DNA from: Sphingomonas pituitosa NBRC 102491
Lineage (GTDB): Bacteria; Pseudomonadota; Alphaproteobacteria; Sphingomonadales; Sphingomonadaceae
DNA length: 64,000 nt
Reading direction: 5' to 3'
Assembly (NCBI RefSeq): GCF_001598435.1
Contig: NZ_BCYY01000018.1
Span: 45,901 to 109,900 of the forward strand
A program made the position numbers and the translations under genes. The stretch's first letter is position 1, and each line of letters begins with the position of its first letter. The notes under the pieces were generated by a model that saw only the letters and a program-made list of their open reading frames with translations, did not search any database and had not been told where the DNA came from. Shown here in pieces: positions 1 to 8,138 of this stretch.

Positions 1-419
1 GGGTTGTACCCGCACCCCCCGCCCTTGGCATGATGTCCAAAGTGCGGAATGTTGAAGTCGCCCCTGCGTGCGATCAACGTGCCTCCGCAAGCAGGGCAGG
101 AACACTGACAGGCGAGACCTCGGGGAACGCTCGACACATGCACGAGCGATCCATCTGGACGTATGCCGTAGACGAGTTCGGCGCCGAATGCTGCGAAGGC
201 GCTATGATCGACCAGTCCGAAAGGATTCGAGCCGGGACCATCCTCTTCAACCATGGCGTGTATCTACCCGACGTGCTGGATGACCGCAGACCAAGATCGC
301 GATCGCCCCTTCGACAAGAAGGGCGAGCATGCCGAAGGCGTGCGGGAGGTCAAGGGCGCAACAAAGCTGCTTCAGTCCGGACAGGCCGGCCGTTGCCTGC
401 AGGAGCAGTTCGGCTGCGC
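1..419. other. Gene-poor left edge, no supportable gene
   Basis: Open frames run through this stretch (for example from 30 to 470 on the plus strand), but none has a convincing ribosome binding site, a recognisable domain or sphingomonad-like codon choice. The longest also runs through the stress promoter of the next gene. It may hold the decayed end of a gene that starts before the window. I see no RNA gene or repeat here. Confidence 0.4.
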
Positions 420-445
420 GGAACGACCGTCCTCCTCCTCTCGTT
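420..445 (+). promoter_or_regulatory. EcfG-type stress promoter for the PRC-barrel gene
   Basis: The sequence reads GGAAC, 17 bases, CGTT, an exact match to the general-stress (sigma-EcfG) consensus GGAAC-N16/17-CGTT of alphaproteobacteria. The minus-10 element ends 28 bases before the ATG at 474, a normal distance. The matching sigma factor is encoded 2.5 kb away at 2954. Confidence 0.75.
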
Positions 446-473
446 CCAGGGCGAACTTCTGACAGGTTGAGGC

Positions 474-1055
474 ATGAACAGCATCATTGGCTTCATAGCT
501 CCGGCCGCGACGATGATCGCGGCCATGATGACCGCTGCGAACGTCAGCGTGCGCGTGACAGGCTGGGGGTTCGTGATCTTCACGATAGGATCGGTCTGCT
601 GGTCGATCCTGGGCGTCTCCAGCGGACAGACAGGACTTCTCGTCTCCAACGTATTCCTCACCGCCGTCAACGCCATCGGGATCTACCGGTGGCTGGGGCG
701 GCAGGCCAAGTTCGTCGACGGAAGCATGCGGGCTACACGAGTGTCCAAGCAGAAGGCCGGGCCTACCCTCGTAGCCGCCGGCTCGCTCCTGAACGCCTCG
801 GTTCACGACGTGTCGGGACAGGCGATCGGCACCGTTGTCGACGCCATGCTCAGCAGCGAGGACAACAGTCTGGTGTATCTGGTCGTGTCTTGTGGCGGCC
901 TAGGCGGACTTGGAGAAACGCTCCATGCTCTGGATCCCAGGAACTTCACCGTCGAACCGGGAAGAGTGCAGACGAATCTAACCGGGGACGCATTCGACCG
1001 TATGCCGGAGGTGCCGGCGGACCGGTGGCCCTCGCGTCTCCCAAGAGTCGCTTAG
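474..1055 (+). CDS. PRC-barrel domain membrane protein
   Basis: The 193-residue protein has two parts. Residues about 5 to 70 form two or three hydrophobic segments, so it is probably anchored in the inner membrane. Residues about 80 to 175 look like a PRC-barrel, a small beta-barrel found in stress and RNA-processing proteins; the stretch around HALDPRNF fits the end of such a domain. The ATG at 474 follows a purine-rich GGTTGAGG. A perfect sigma-EcfG promoter lies directly upstream, and PRC-barrel proteins are frequent members of the general stress regulon. The biochemical role is unknown. Membrane anchoring is inferred from hydrophobicity only. Confidence 0.75.
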   Translation: MNSIIGFIAPAATMIAAMMTAANVSVRVTGWGFVIFTIGSVCWSILGVSSGQTGLLVSNVFLTAVNAIGIYRWLGRQAKFVDGSMRATRVSKQKAGPTLVAAGSLLNASVHDVSGQAIGTVVDAMLSSEDNSLVYLVVSCGGLGGLGETLHALDPRNFTVEPGRVQTNLTGDAFDRMPEVPADRWPSRLPRVA

Positions 1056-1200
1056 TGCAGAGCTTGCGACCCGTGGATATCTGCGCCGCAGAGGCTTCTG
1101 GCGAAGCCATCGGTCCAATCACCGGAAAGGGGACGGGCCTGATGGATGGTCAGTCTTGGAATCCTGGTTCGCCGCAAGGACCTGATTTCCATTCGCAGGA

Positions 1201-1225
1201 GGAACGGGGGGCACAGCCTCTTGTT
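1201..1225 (+). promoter_or_regulatory. Near-consensus EcfG-type stress promoter for the hemerythrin gene
   Basis: GGAAC, 16 bases, then TGTT: one mismatch from the sigma-EcfG consensus at the least conserved minus-10 position. The element ends 31 bases before the ATG at 1257, almost the same geometry as at the PRC-barrel gene. Confidence 0.6.
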
Positions 1226-1256
1226 TGTGCAAGCGATCCAAAGCGGAGACTTGAAC

Positions 1257-1808
1257 ATGTCGATCGTCGATTCTGTAATCGCAGCCGTCACCCCGCCCGA
1301 GACTGAGGATGCACGTCTCAGGGCTACGCAGGAAGCGAAGGCCGTGGCACGTTCAGGTGACTGGCTATCTCAGATCCTTGAGCATCACCGCGGCATCGAA
1401 GCGCAGTTCGAGCGGCTGAGAGCGGCCGCTCCGGCAGATCGTCCTCGTGAGCAGAAGCAGCTGGGGCTTCTTCTGACGGCCCATGCGGTTGCTGAGGAAG
1501 CTGCAGTATATCCGGCTCTGGCCGCGGATCACCAGGTCGGGCATGCGGAACTGGCCTACCAGGAGCAATCGGCCGCCAAGATGGAAATGGGCCTGCTCGA
1601 GCGCCTTGATCCAGCGAGCGACGACTATCACGACAAGCTCGAGCATATCCGCGGCGCTGTCCTGCACCACGTGTATTCGGAAGAAGGCACCTGGTACATC
1701 AAGCTGGCCAGATCCGCACCGGCTGCCGACCAGCAACGCATCACGGAACGGTATGCGGAGGAATATGCCCGCTACATGGGCGCCGACGCGCAGCTCTTCT
1801 CCCGCTGA
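1257..1808 (+). CDS. Hemerythrin-like HHE domain protein
   Basis: The 183-residue protein is an all-helical HHE/hemerythrin-type domain. Histidine and glutamate pairs recur at the expected spacing: HHRGIEAQF near residue 47, HAVAEEAAVYP near 80, and HHVYSEEGTWY near 140. Together they could hold a di-iron centre used in oxygen or oxidative-stress chemistry. An open frame extends upstream to 1146, but the ATG at 1257 has GGAG at the right distance and is preceded by a near-consensus sigma-EcfG promoter whose transcript would start downstream of 1146. HHE proteins are common general-stress targets. A strong hairpin follows the gene. Metal content and substrate cannot be read from sequence. Confidence 0.85.
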   Translation: MSIVDSVIAAVTPPETEDARLRATQEAKAVARSGDWLSQILEHHRGIEAQFERLRAAAPADRPREQKQLGLLLTAHAVAEEAAVYPALAADHQVGHAELAYQEQSAAKMEMGLLERLDPASDDYHDKLEHIRGAVLHHVYSEEGTWYIKLARSAPAADQQRITERYAEEYARYMGADAQLFSR

Positions 1809-1843
1809 AGCGCGGAGAGCGGCAGCACTTCCGGGAATCCTTC

Positions 1844-1874
1844 TAGACGTGCCTTGCAGTTGCAGGCACGTCTA
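1844..1874 (+). terminator. Hairpin terminator after the hemerythrin gene
   Basis: An 11-bp perfect stem (TAGACGTGCCT with AGGCACGTCTA) closes a 9-base loop about 36 bases past the stop codon. There is only a weak T-rich tail, so termination is likely but not textbook. Confidence 0.6.
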
Positions 1875-2069
1875 ATTCGGAGGCGGGGACCTTCGTCGTT
1901 GCCACGCTAGCTTCGGAAATGAAGAATGCACCAAGTCCCCCGAGGCCAATTTTTCCGACCCTGTGTACTGACGGCCGCTATATAGTTGACGATGATCGCC
2001 TGGCCGCTAACAAAGGCTGGCGGAGGTCAGCTTTTGGCTTCCGAAATCCTAAAAGGGAAGGGTAGCCCG

Positions 2070-2579
2070 TTGCTGGAAGAGAATGCATCAAGCCCCGTTG
2101 AACTTGCGACTGAGCTCACGGTAGCTTGGCTGATCAATCAGAACAACCGCATCAATGCGGACGAGGTTCCTGAATTCCTGCGCACGATGCACCGCACGAT
2201 AACCGAGCTCTCGTCGGGCTCGCAACATGCTGAGCCGGAACAGGAGGGGAGCGTACCTACTACCGAGTTCACGCCAGCGGTCTCGGTTCGCAAGTCTCTC
2301 TCGTCAAAAGATCACATCATCTCCATGATCGACGGCAAGCCATACCGGACGCTGCGCCGGCATCTCTCGACGCACGGCCTGACCCCCGAGGAATATCGCG
2401 AGCGTTACAACCTCAGGGCGGACTACCCGATGGTAGCGCCCAGCTATTCCGAAGCTCGTCGGGCGATGGCTCACAAGATCGGTCTTGGTGCTAAGGGCCG
2501 GAAGAGCAAATCGTCCGCTCCTGCTACCGTCAAGCCCAGTGCTCGTAAGGCTCGCAACACCGAGGCCTCGGAGAGCTGA
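2070..2579 (+). CDS. MucR/Ros-family transcriptional regulator lacking Cys zinc ligands
   Basis: The C-terminal half carries the MucR/Ros core: GKPYRTLRRHL, THGLTPEEYRERYNL and YPMVAPSYSEAR. These proteins bind AT-rich DNA and control surface, motility and symbiosis genes in alphaproteobacteria. Ros uses a C2H2 zinc finger, but here the usual cysteines before the DGK turn are replaced (HIISMIDGK), so a zinc-free MucR variant is likely. No good ATG start exists. I chose TTG at 2070, preceded by AAGGGAAGGG, giving 169 residues; the frame opens at 1986 without a ribosome site. A GC-rich hairpin follows the gene. Family assignment is firm; the start is uncertain and targets are unknown. Confidence 0.8.
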   Translation: MLEENASSPVELATELTVAWLINQNNRINADEVPEFLRTMHRTITELSSGSQHAEPEQEGSVPTTEFTPAVSVRKSLSSKDHIISMIDGKPYRTLRRHLSTHGLTPEEYRERYNLRADYPMVAPSYSEARRAMAHKIGLGAKGRKSKSSAPATVKPSARKARNTEASES

Positions 2580-2586
2580 CGCTCCC

Positions 2587-2614
2587 GCGCACCGGGCGGG
2601 GGCGTCCGGTGCGC
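2587..2614 (+). terminator. GC-rich hairpin terminator between convergent genes
   Basis: A 9-bp perfect stem (GCGCACCGG with CCGGTGCGC) lies 8 bases past the mucR-like stop codon and just before the convergent small gene at 2635. It could serve both directions; there is no T run. Confidence 0.5.
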
Positions 2615-2634
2615 GATTGCCCACGCGCTTTGAC

Positions 2635-2835
2635 TCAGTGCAGGCGCCTTGCAGACGCCTCAAGCGTCTCCACCGCGGCCTCCTTGATGTGGAGCCATGC
2701 GTCCACGCGCTCGACGTCTCCCAGCGCTTGCTGATTGTTGATCTGCGCGTCGATGACGATCGTTACCTCGTCACCGTACTGCTCGATCAGTTCATGAGCG
2801 ATGAGATACGTCTTGATTTGATCTTCTCGGGTCAA
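2635..2835 (-). CDS. Small conserved-looking protein (DUF6961-like)
   Basis: This 66-residue protein begins at a TTG with GGGAG six bases upstream, which I prefer to the ATG at 2853. The layout (a leading TREDQ, a short helix containing EQYGDEV, a central ALGDVERVDAWLHI, then a basic helical tail) resembles small sphingomonad proteins grouped as DUF6961. That match is from memory and not certain. No function is known. It lies downstream of, and on the same strand as, the EcfG-type sigma gene, with about 120 bases between them, so it might be read through from that transcript. Confidence 0.55.
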   Translation of the reverse strand: MTREDQIKTYLIAHELIEQYGDEVTIVIDAQINNQQALGDVERVDAWLHIKEAAVETLEASARRLH

Positions 2836-2949
2836 CGCATACTCCCTTCGCATGAAGTCAGAGAAGGCCGAGGGTGCTGTGGGACACGAACGTCGCCGAA
2901 CAATGTTCGTCCGAGCCTAAAAATTAGATATTCGCTGAGATCGTTCGGC

Positions 2950-2994
2950 CGTGTCAGGCCGCAATCGGCAAAGATGCGGCTTCTGCCTGACGCG
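2950..2994 (-). other. Inverted repeat across the end of the sigma gene
   Basis: Arms of 10 bases match at 9 positions (CGTGTCAGGC with GCCTGACGCG), and a second stem (GCCGCA with TGCGGC) is nested inside. The structure spans the stop codon of the sigma-factor gene and could terminate or stabilise its mRNA. Confidence 0.4.
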
Positions 2995-3607
2995 AATAGC
3001 GCCGCTGAATAACTGTCAACGATGTGAGAACGCTGCTCAACGCAGCCTCACTGATATCGCCGTCACGCCGTTTGCCTTTAAGGACGCCATCTTCCAGGAG
3101 CCTCTCCAATGCGGAGCGAGCCCGCGACACGCGACTCTTCACGGTGCCCAACATTACGCCGGTAACTTCAGCCGCCTCTTCATACGACATGCCCGCAGCC
3201 GCGACCAATATGAGCGCTTCGCGCTGATCTGGGGGAATCTGCTGAAGCGCTCGCATCACGTCACGAAGCTCTACGGTGCTGTCCTGTTCAGCAGGCGCAG
3301 CCAGCACGCGATCCGCAACGAGATCGTTCCACTCACCCACGAATCGCCTGCGGCGAACCAGCGTGAAATAATAGTTTCGCAGGATCGTGAATGTCCAGGC
3401 TTTGAAGTTTGTACCGGCCTGGAACCGCTGGCGTGCTATCCACGCCTTAAGCATTGTCTCCTGGACAAGGTCGTCGGCGACATCTCGGTCCCCACTTAGA
3501 CCTCGCGCGAACGCCCGGAGGTCAGGAATGACGGCCTGCAGCTGTTCCCTGAACTGCGTGTCGGTGAGCGTCGTGACGCTCGCCTCGCCTGCAACGGCTT
3601 CTTGCAT
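2954..3607 (-). CDS. ecfG: EcfG-type general stress RNA polymerase sigma factor
   Basis: The 217-residue protein is an ECF sigma factor of the EcfG class. Region 2 has DDLVQETMLKAWIARQRF and the TNFKAWTFTILRN stretch. Region 4 has QREALILVAAAGMSYEEAA and GTVKSRVSRAR, typical of sigma-EcfG. This class drives the general stress response and is normally held by NepR until PhyR is phosphorylated. The open frame extends to 3823, but its first 70 residues do not resemble the family. ATG at 3607 has GGGGA just upstream; ATG at 3622 is the alternative. A perfect sigma-EcfG promoter precedes it, implying autoregulation. No nepR or phyR lies nearby, so this may be an accessory paralogue. Confidence 0.9.
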   Translation of the reverse strand: MQEAVAGEASVTTLTDTQFREQLQAVIPDLRAFARGLSGDRDVADDLVQETMLKAWIARQRFQAGTNFKAWTFTILRNYYFTLVRRRRFVGEWNDLVADRVLAAPAEQDSTVELRDVMRALQQIPPDQREALILVAAAGMSYEEAAEVTGVMLGTVKSRVSRARSALERLLEDGVLKGKRRDGDISEAALSSVLTSLTVIQRRYSRQAEAASLPIAA

Positions 3608-3642
3608 GGTTCCCCAATCCATCAGTGTGATCTGTCGACGGA

Positions 3643-3667
3643 AACGTTTCGTATGGGCAACCGTTCC
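3643..3667 (-). promoter_or_regulatory. EcfG-type autoregulatory promoter of the sigma gene
   Basis: Read on the minus strand this is GGAAC, 16 bases, CGTT, a perfect sigma-EcfG consensus. It lies 35 bases upstream of the preferred start codon at 3607 and would exclude the longer open frame to 3823 from the transcript. Confidence 0.75.
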
Positions 3668-3935
3668 TCGCGAGTGCTCTGGGCCTTGGTACTCTTCGGC
3701 GGCCAATCGCTCACCCGTTCTCGACAGCGCGCCGCCGACGCAGACAATAGGGACGAACGTGCGCGCCGCTGAGCGTGCGGGGTCAGCAAGCCCCTGCGAT
3801 GGCGATGAGCCAGGTTGCGCCACGCAAACTCACTAGCACACACGGACTGTTCCCTTTATGTTCTCAAGCCGACTCGGAGCTTGTGGTCGCGGCCAAAACA
3901 CTTTAGAATGAGTCAAGGGTAAGCGGAGGCAGACC

Positions 3936-6368
3936 GTGATTTTCGAGCATTGGTCGCGGCGCCTTGGTTTGGCCGCGACTCCACTTTTTGGCCCGCATGC
4001 GGCACGCGAGCATGTGGCGATGCTTGACGGGGTCGCCGGCAGCTTCGTTCTCTCGGATGCCGTCGCATCCTCCGTTGACGATGTACGCAACTCAGACGTT
4101 GGGCGCAGCTGGTCGTGGTCCGCGATGATGCGGCATCATGTTCTAGTCGATGCGGATAATGTGACGGTTACATCCTCCAGTGGGAGCTCGCCGGATCGCA
4201 TCCGCCGCCGGGCTGTCGAGGACGATCTTGAGGGTTTCCTTGCCTTCCTGGAGCGCAAGGGCTCACCGTCCGCGGACGTGGTCGATCATGTCATCGGCAG
4301 CTTCCAGGGGCTGCGCGCCCGGGTGACAGGATCTGACACAGCTCAGCTCAACGCTTTCCTTGCGTTAATTGCTCTTCGACTGGCAAATCCAACCGTGCCA
4401 GCGGACGACATGCCAGACCTGGTTGGACAGCTGTCGGAGAATGCTCAGGCCTTCGGACTTGACCCCAATGGCATCGAGGAAGCGACCGTCTCTGTCGATC
4501 TTGCGAGGAAGTTCTTCGCAACGCTGCTGCAGGACAGCCGTAGCGGGCGAGAGCTGCGCATCGACCTTACGGTGCGACACGCTGGAGCGGAGCTGTTCCA
4601 GGCGGCGCACCTTGCCCCGCCCGTACAGCCGGCGCAAGGTGAGCTCTGGGGGATGTCTGCTACTGGCGTGCGCGTCCGCCCCCACAGCCTTAAGGAAATC
4701 GCCTATACGCCCGTCGGACTTGCGCGGATTCTGGCCGAACAGTCACTGCAAGGGTGTAAGATCGGCGCGGACGGGTACCTGACCATCATGGATCCTACCT
4801 GCGGCTCCGGGTCGTTCCTCGTTGAAGCGATCGCGGCTCTTCAGCGCACCGGATGGAAGAGCAAGGTCCGCGTGGTTGGGTACGACATCTCGCCAACAGC
4901 GATTGCGACAGCGCGTTTTGCGATCGCCTGCGCAAGGCGCGACGGGATTGATTTCGAGGTAGACGCCGTACTGGAACAGAGGGATTTTCTCGACAACGAG
5001 CAGGAGGTCGCGCCTGCTCAGGTGATCCTGATGAATCCGCCCTTTCGATCCTGGCCTGACATGAGCAAGGCCGAACAAGGCGCAGTCCGCGCGAGTCTTG
5101 GTGCCGACTACCGGGGGCGCCCCGACAAGAGCATGGCGTTCATCCAGCGCGCCGTGCGGTCGGCCGAAAATGGCGCGATCATATCGGCGCTTCTTCCTGG
5201 AGGCGTGCTCGCCAGCGAAAGCGGCCGCGCATGGCGGGAGAGCCTCGCGAAACTGGCGACGCCGAGGATGATCGGCACCTTCGGCGATCACAGTCTGTTC
5301 CGCTTCGCGACCGTAAACGCCTGCGCTCTGTCACTAGTGAAGGGCGCCGACGCGAACTTGGCGCACGACAGCGACGTGCAGATGATGTGGGCGTCTGAGA
5401 TTCAGGGCGCGGCATCAACTGCGCTGCGCACGCTCAGGCGGGAGAGAATGACAGGCGAGCTCGTGAGCGCAGCGCCTGCGTCGCGTGGCGAACTGTCGTG
5501 GAATCTCTATGCAACTCCGCTTCAGGATATGCTTCTCAAGCCTAACTGGCTACCAGCTCCCGGGCTTCTCAAAGCAGAGGAGCGCGAGGCGCTTGGGGCA
5601 CTGCGGACGCGCGTGAATGATCTTTTCACGGTGCACACCGGCGTTCGCGCAGGTGAACGCAAGGCTTTCATCCTCACATCGGCTGAACTGGATGATCTGC
5701 CTGCAGCGGAGCGTCACGCGTTCCGCCCGATCGCCGAGAAGCGGTCGATTGCTGGCGGCGCGGTGAACCCGACCGAGTATCTGTTCTCGGTTGGCGAGGA
5801 CATCATGACCGAGGCTGAGCTGAAAAGGGCAGCCCCGTGCTACTACGAGCGCCATCTGCTCCCCGCCAAGTCCGCTTTAGGAAGCCGCGCTCGCGCCGGC
5901 GAGCGTTGGTGGAGGCAATCAGAACCTCGAAACAAATGGCGTACGAGCGCCGAACCTCGGATCGTGAGCCGGCAGTGGATAAAAAACGATGGCTTCGCTG
6001 TCGACAGGGATGGGGCCTTTGCGGTCGTCCAGGGGTTCGCATGGTTTCCGACAACTGTCTTGAAGCGCGCGATCAAAGCTGCACCTGACGCCGGCGAGCT
6101 GGTGGAAGTGCTAGGTCTATATACCGTGCTCATGAGCTCGGACGTCTTCTTTAGGGTGGCTAGAGAGTACTCAACAAACGCCGGAGGGGGGCAGATCACG
6201 TTGCAGCAGAAGCACGTCAATCACGTGCCGCTTCCACTAATACCTGACGTCATCGTTCAGAAGCCGCATTTGCTGGATGAAATTCTGGGCTGGCGCGGGC
6301 AGTTCCCGGAGCTCGATCGACGAAACGCGTTCGCAGCCGCGTGCTACGGCTTCACCATCGAAGCATGA
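3936..6368 (+). CDS. N6-adenine DNA methyltransferase, large (type I/IIG-like)
   Basis: The 810-residue protein starts at GTG 3936 behind a strong GGAGG. Residues 286 to 294 hold the S-adenosylmethionine motif DPTCGSGSF, and NPPF at 367 to 370 is the catalytic motif of N6-adenine methylases. YTPVGLARILAEQ at about 257 is the usual lead-in. The region after about residue 550 probably recognises the target, as in type I, IIG or BREX-type methylases. The 250-residue N-terminal part is not recognised, and I see no PD-(D/E)XK or HNH nuclease motif. The stop codon overlaps the start of the next gene (ATGA), so the two are coupled. It could be a methylase of an unusual restriction or defence pair, or an orphan methylase. 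Confidence 0.85.
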   Translation: MIFEHWSRRLGLAATPLFGPHAAREHVAMLDGVAGSFVLSDAVASSVDDVRNSDVGRSWSWSAMMRHHVLVDADNVTVTSSSGSSPDRIRRRAVEDDLEGFLAFLERKGSPSADVVDHVIGSFQGLRARVTGSDTAQLNAFLALIALRLANPTVPADDMPDLVGQLSENAQAFGLDPNGIEEATVSVDLARKFFATLLQDSRSGRELRIDLTVRHAGAELFQAAHLAPPVQPAQGELWGMSATGVRVRPHSLKEIAYTPVGLARILAEQSLQGCKIGADGYLTIMDPTCGSGSFLVEAIAALQRTGWKSKVRVVGYDISPTAIATARFAIACARRDGIDFEVDAVLEQRDFLDNEQEVAPAQVILMNPPFRSWPDMSKAEQGAVRASLGADYRGRPDKSMAFIQRAVRSAENGAIISALLPGGVLASESGRAWRESLAKLATPRMIGTFGDHSLFRFATVNACALSLVKGADANLAHDSDVQMMWASEIQGAASTALRTLRRERMTGELVSAAPASRGELSWNLYATPLQDMLLKPNWLPAPGLLKAEEREALGALRTRVNDLFTVHTGVRAGERKAFILTSAELDDLPAAERHAFRPIAEKRSIAGGAVNPTEYLFSVGEDIMTEAELKRAAPCYYERHLLPAKSALGSRARAGERWWRQSEPRNKWRTSAEPRIVSRQWIKNDGFAVDRDGAFAVVQGFAWFPTTVLKRAIKAAPDAGELVEVLGLYTVLMSSDVFFRVAREYSTNAGGGQITLQQKHVNHVPLPLIPDVIVQKPHLLDEILGWRGQFPELDRRNAFAAACYGFTIEA

Positions 6369-7087
6369 TGTTGCGCACGCTCACCGCTACGCCAAAAGAC
6401 CTGGAAGCGATGCGGGATCGACTGAGATCAGAGATACACAGCGCGCTGGAGCTCTCCCGACAAGACTATGTGACGTTCGAGTGCGTCAGCGTTCCAAATG
6501 GCCGTGAGCAGACCTATCAATTCGTGTGCGACCGGCACGGAGAACTCGCGCTCGACGACCGAGGCGCTGAGCTGCCCGTACTCGAGATCGTCTCAGGCCG
6601 GGGTTGGCGGGCCCTGCTCGGCCTTTCAGTCACCTGGGCGCGCCAAACTGAGAGCCGAAGCCGATTCCTCGGATGCCAACTGATCCTGTTCCTCGAGCGG
6701 CTGCCACGCTCACAATCATCTCCTGCCAAGCAGGTCATGCGGCTGGAGTGGGAGGCGCTGGACCTGAATTCGAACTACGACAACGACATCGCACACCCGC
6801 ATTGGCAGATGGATCTCGCAAACTTCGCCGAGGTACGAACAGACAAGTTCATCCACTCAGAGCCTCGGGTACGGGACAGCATCATCCCTGCGACCGACGT
6901 GCCCGACCTGTCATGGTCATCGAAGCTCCACTTGGCAGCAACCGCCAGATGGATGACGGCCCCTTGGGGCAAGGAGCGGCCACTCCCGCACGTATCCGGC
7001 CCGCAGAACATGGATGAACTGCTATCCTGGATGGCTTCTTCGTGCCGCTACGTTCGCTTCCAGCTTGAGGAGGCTTTTGGAGAGTGA
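6365..7087 (+). CDS. Unrecognised partner protein of the N6-methylase
   Basis: This 240-residue protein overlaps the methylase stop by four bases and is surely co-translated with it. I do not recognise the family. Visible features are an acidic, tryptophan-containing central segment with HPHWQMD at residues 144 to 150, and a helical stretch SSKLHLAATARW near 185. There is no signal peptide or membrane segment. The histidine-rich motif could bind metal or be catalytic, but that is speculation. Coupling to a DNA methylase suggests a role in restriction, target recognition or control of the methylase. The next gene is convergent, 90 bases away, so the unit has just two genes. Confidence 0.75.
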   Translation: MMLRTLTATPKDLEAMRDRLRSEIHSALELSRQDYVTFECVSVPNGREQTYQFVCDRHGELALDDRGAELPVLEIVSGRGWRALLGLSVTWARQTESRSRFLGCQLILFLERLPRSQSSPAKQVMRLEWEALDLNSNYDNDIAHPHWQMDLANFAEVRTDKFIHSEPRVRDSIIPATDVPDLSWSSKLHLAATARWMTAPWGKERPLPHVSGPQNMDELLSWMASSCRYVRFQLEEAFGE

Positions 7088-7176
7088 TGGGACGTTTCGA
7101 CGTGTTGCGCTCCTCGCATCCGCACCATCCCAGCCTGCAGGTTTCCGCCAGATCTCCTTCACGCCACGTCGGCGGT

Positions 7177-8115
7177 TTACCTGCTCAGCCTTAGCGGCCC
7201 GGGAAAACCATCAGGCAACCTGTGAAGTGGCTGAGTCAGGCAGTGAACGCCGCCACCGCACGCGGCGAACTGGGAGATATCCACGACGTCGACGAGGAAG
7301 CCCGATGCTCGCAGGATCGTAGCGACGATCTCGGAACTGGCTATCACGCGACGCGCGCCCAGTGATAGGACGTTGCAGCCCAGTCTACCTGCCTCCGTGG
7401 CTGGCGCCGGCAAGATGGTGATCCCGCACGCGCGTACCGCACTCACGAAGGTTGGATCAAGGAGGTCGATGCAGCCGATGGCTTCCTGTTGCCCTACCAT
7501 GCAGAAGATCGTGTCGAGGTGAAGATGGTCGGAGTGGAAAGGGCAGATGATCACCTGCCACCCTGCCTGCCTGAATGGTAAGGCAAACTCCTCAACACCT
7601 GCCGCTGAACTGCGCTCACCGGACATGCCGACGAACAGAAGCCCTTGCCGCGCGACACAGACGTCTCCGCCCTCGAGCGTACCCCGCACGATCTGCCTGA
7701 ATGGAATGCGAGCTGTGTTTAGCGCCGCTATATGAGCATCCACCTCGCCGCGGCGGTGAGGCATCGCCGGGTTGAGGACCACATGGCCGAATGGCGTCGA
7801 TACGCCAATGTCCCTGGTAAAGCACATGTCTGCCACGTCGGGCGAGGGCTCAAGCACGTGACAGCGTACGTCGTGCCGTCGAAGGAGCCGTATAAGCGCC
7901 GCGTGTTGCCCAAGCGCCGTCGACCTGCATGCCGTGAACCCGCCCTCCAGGCTCGAGCGCGTAACCGCGCAGCACGGGACGGGTGCAAGATAGTGGGGTG
8001 GACACAGGATCACGTCGGTCAGGCGATCGGTCTCGGCTTGAACGAAGCTACGGACCGCGTTGGGCGGCCGCAAACCGATGCTCGGCCCGTCAAGATGATC
8101 GAAGTTGGCCTTCAT
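7177..8115 (-). CDS. Arginine deiminase/DDAH-fold amidinotransferase-type hydrolase
   Basis: The 312-residue protein belongs to the guanidino-group-modifying superfamily (dimethylarginine dimethylaminohydrolase, arginine deiminase, amidinotransferases). The catalytic set is visible: FTRD near 100, LEGGD near 149, HLHLD near 200 with the active histidine, and GGGVHCLT near 290 with the nucleophilic cysteine. It probably hydrolyses an arginine-like guanidine in the cytosol, releasing citrulline or an equivalent product; the exact substrate cannot be told. ATG at 8115 follows AGGAGG; an adjacent GTG is the alternative. It lies 23 bases downstream of a small conserved gene on the same strand. No arginine-catabolic partner is nearby. 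Confidence 0.85.
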   Translation of the reverse strand: MKANFDHLDGPSIGLRPPNAVRSFVQAETDRLTDVILCPPHYLAPVPCCAVTRSSLEGGFTACRSTALGQHAALIRLLRRHDVRCHVLEPSPDVADMCFTRDIGVSTPFGHVVLNPAMPHRRGEVDAHIAALNTARIPFRQIVRGTLEGGDVCVARQGLLFVGMSGERSSAAGVEEFALPFRQAGWQVIICPFHSDHLHLDTIFCMVGQQEAIGCIDLLDPTFVSAVRACGITILPAPATEAGRLGCNVLSLGARRVIASSEIVATILRASGFLVDVVDISQFAACGGGVHCLTQPLHRLPDGFPGPLRLSR

Positions 8116-8138
8116 CACTCCTCCTCGATGTTCGCGAA

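Noticed and set aside
30..470. 146-codon open frame at the left edge
   Set aside because: It runs through the EcfG-type promoter of the next gene, lacks a ribosome binding site and shows no family-like sequence.
3608..3823. N-terminal extension of the sigma factor to 3823
   Set aside because: The extension is not sigma-like, and the stress promoter lies inside it, so it would not be on the transcript.
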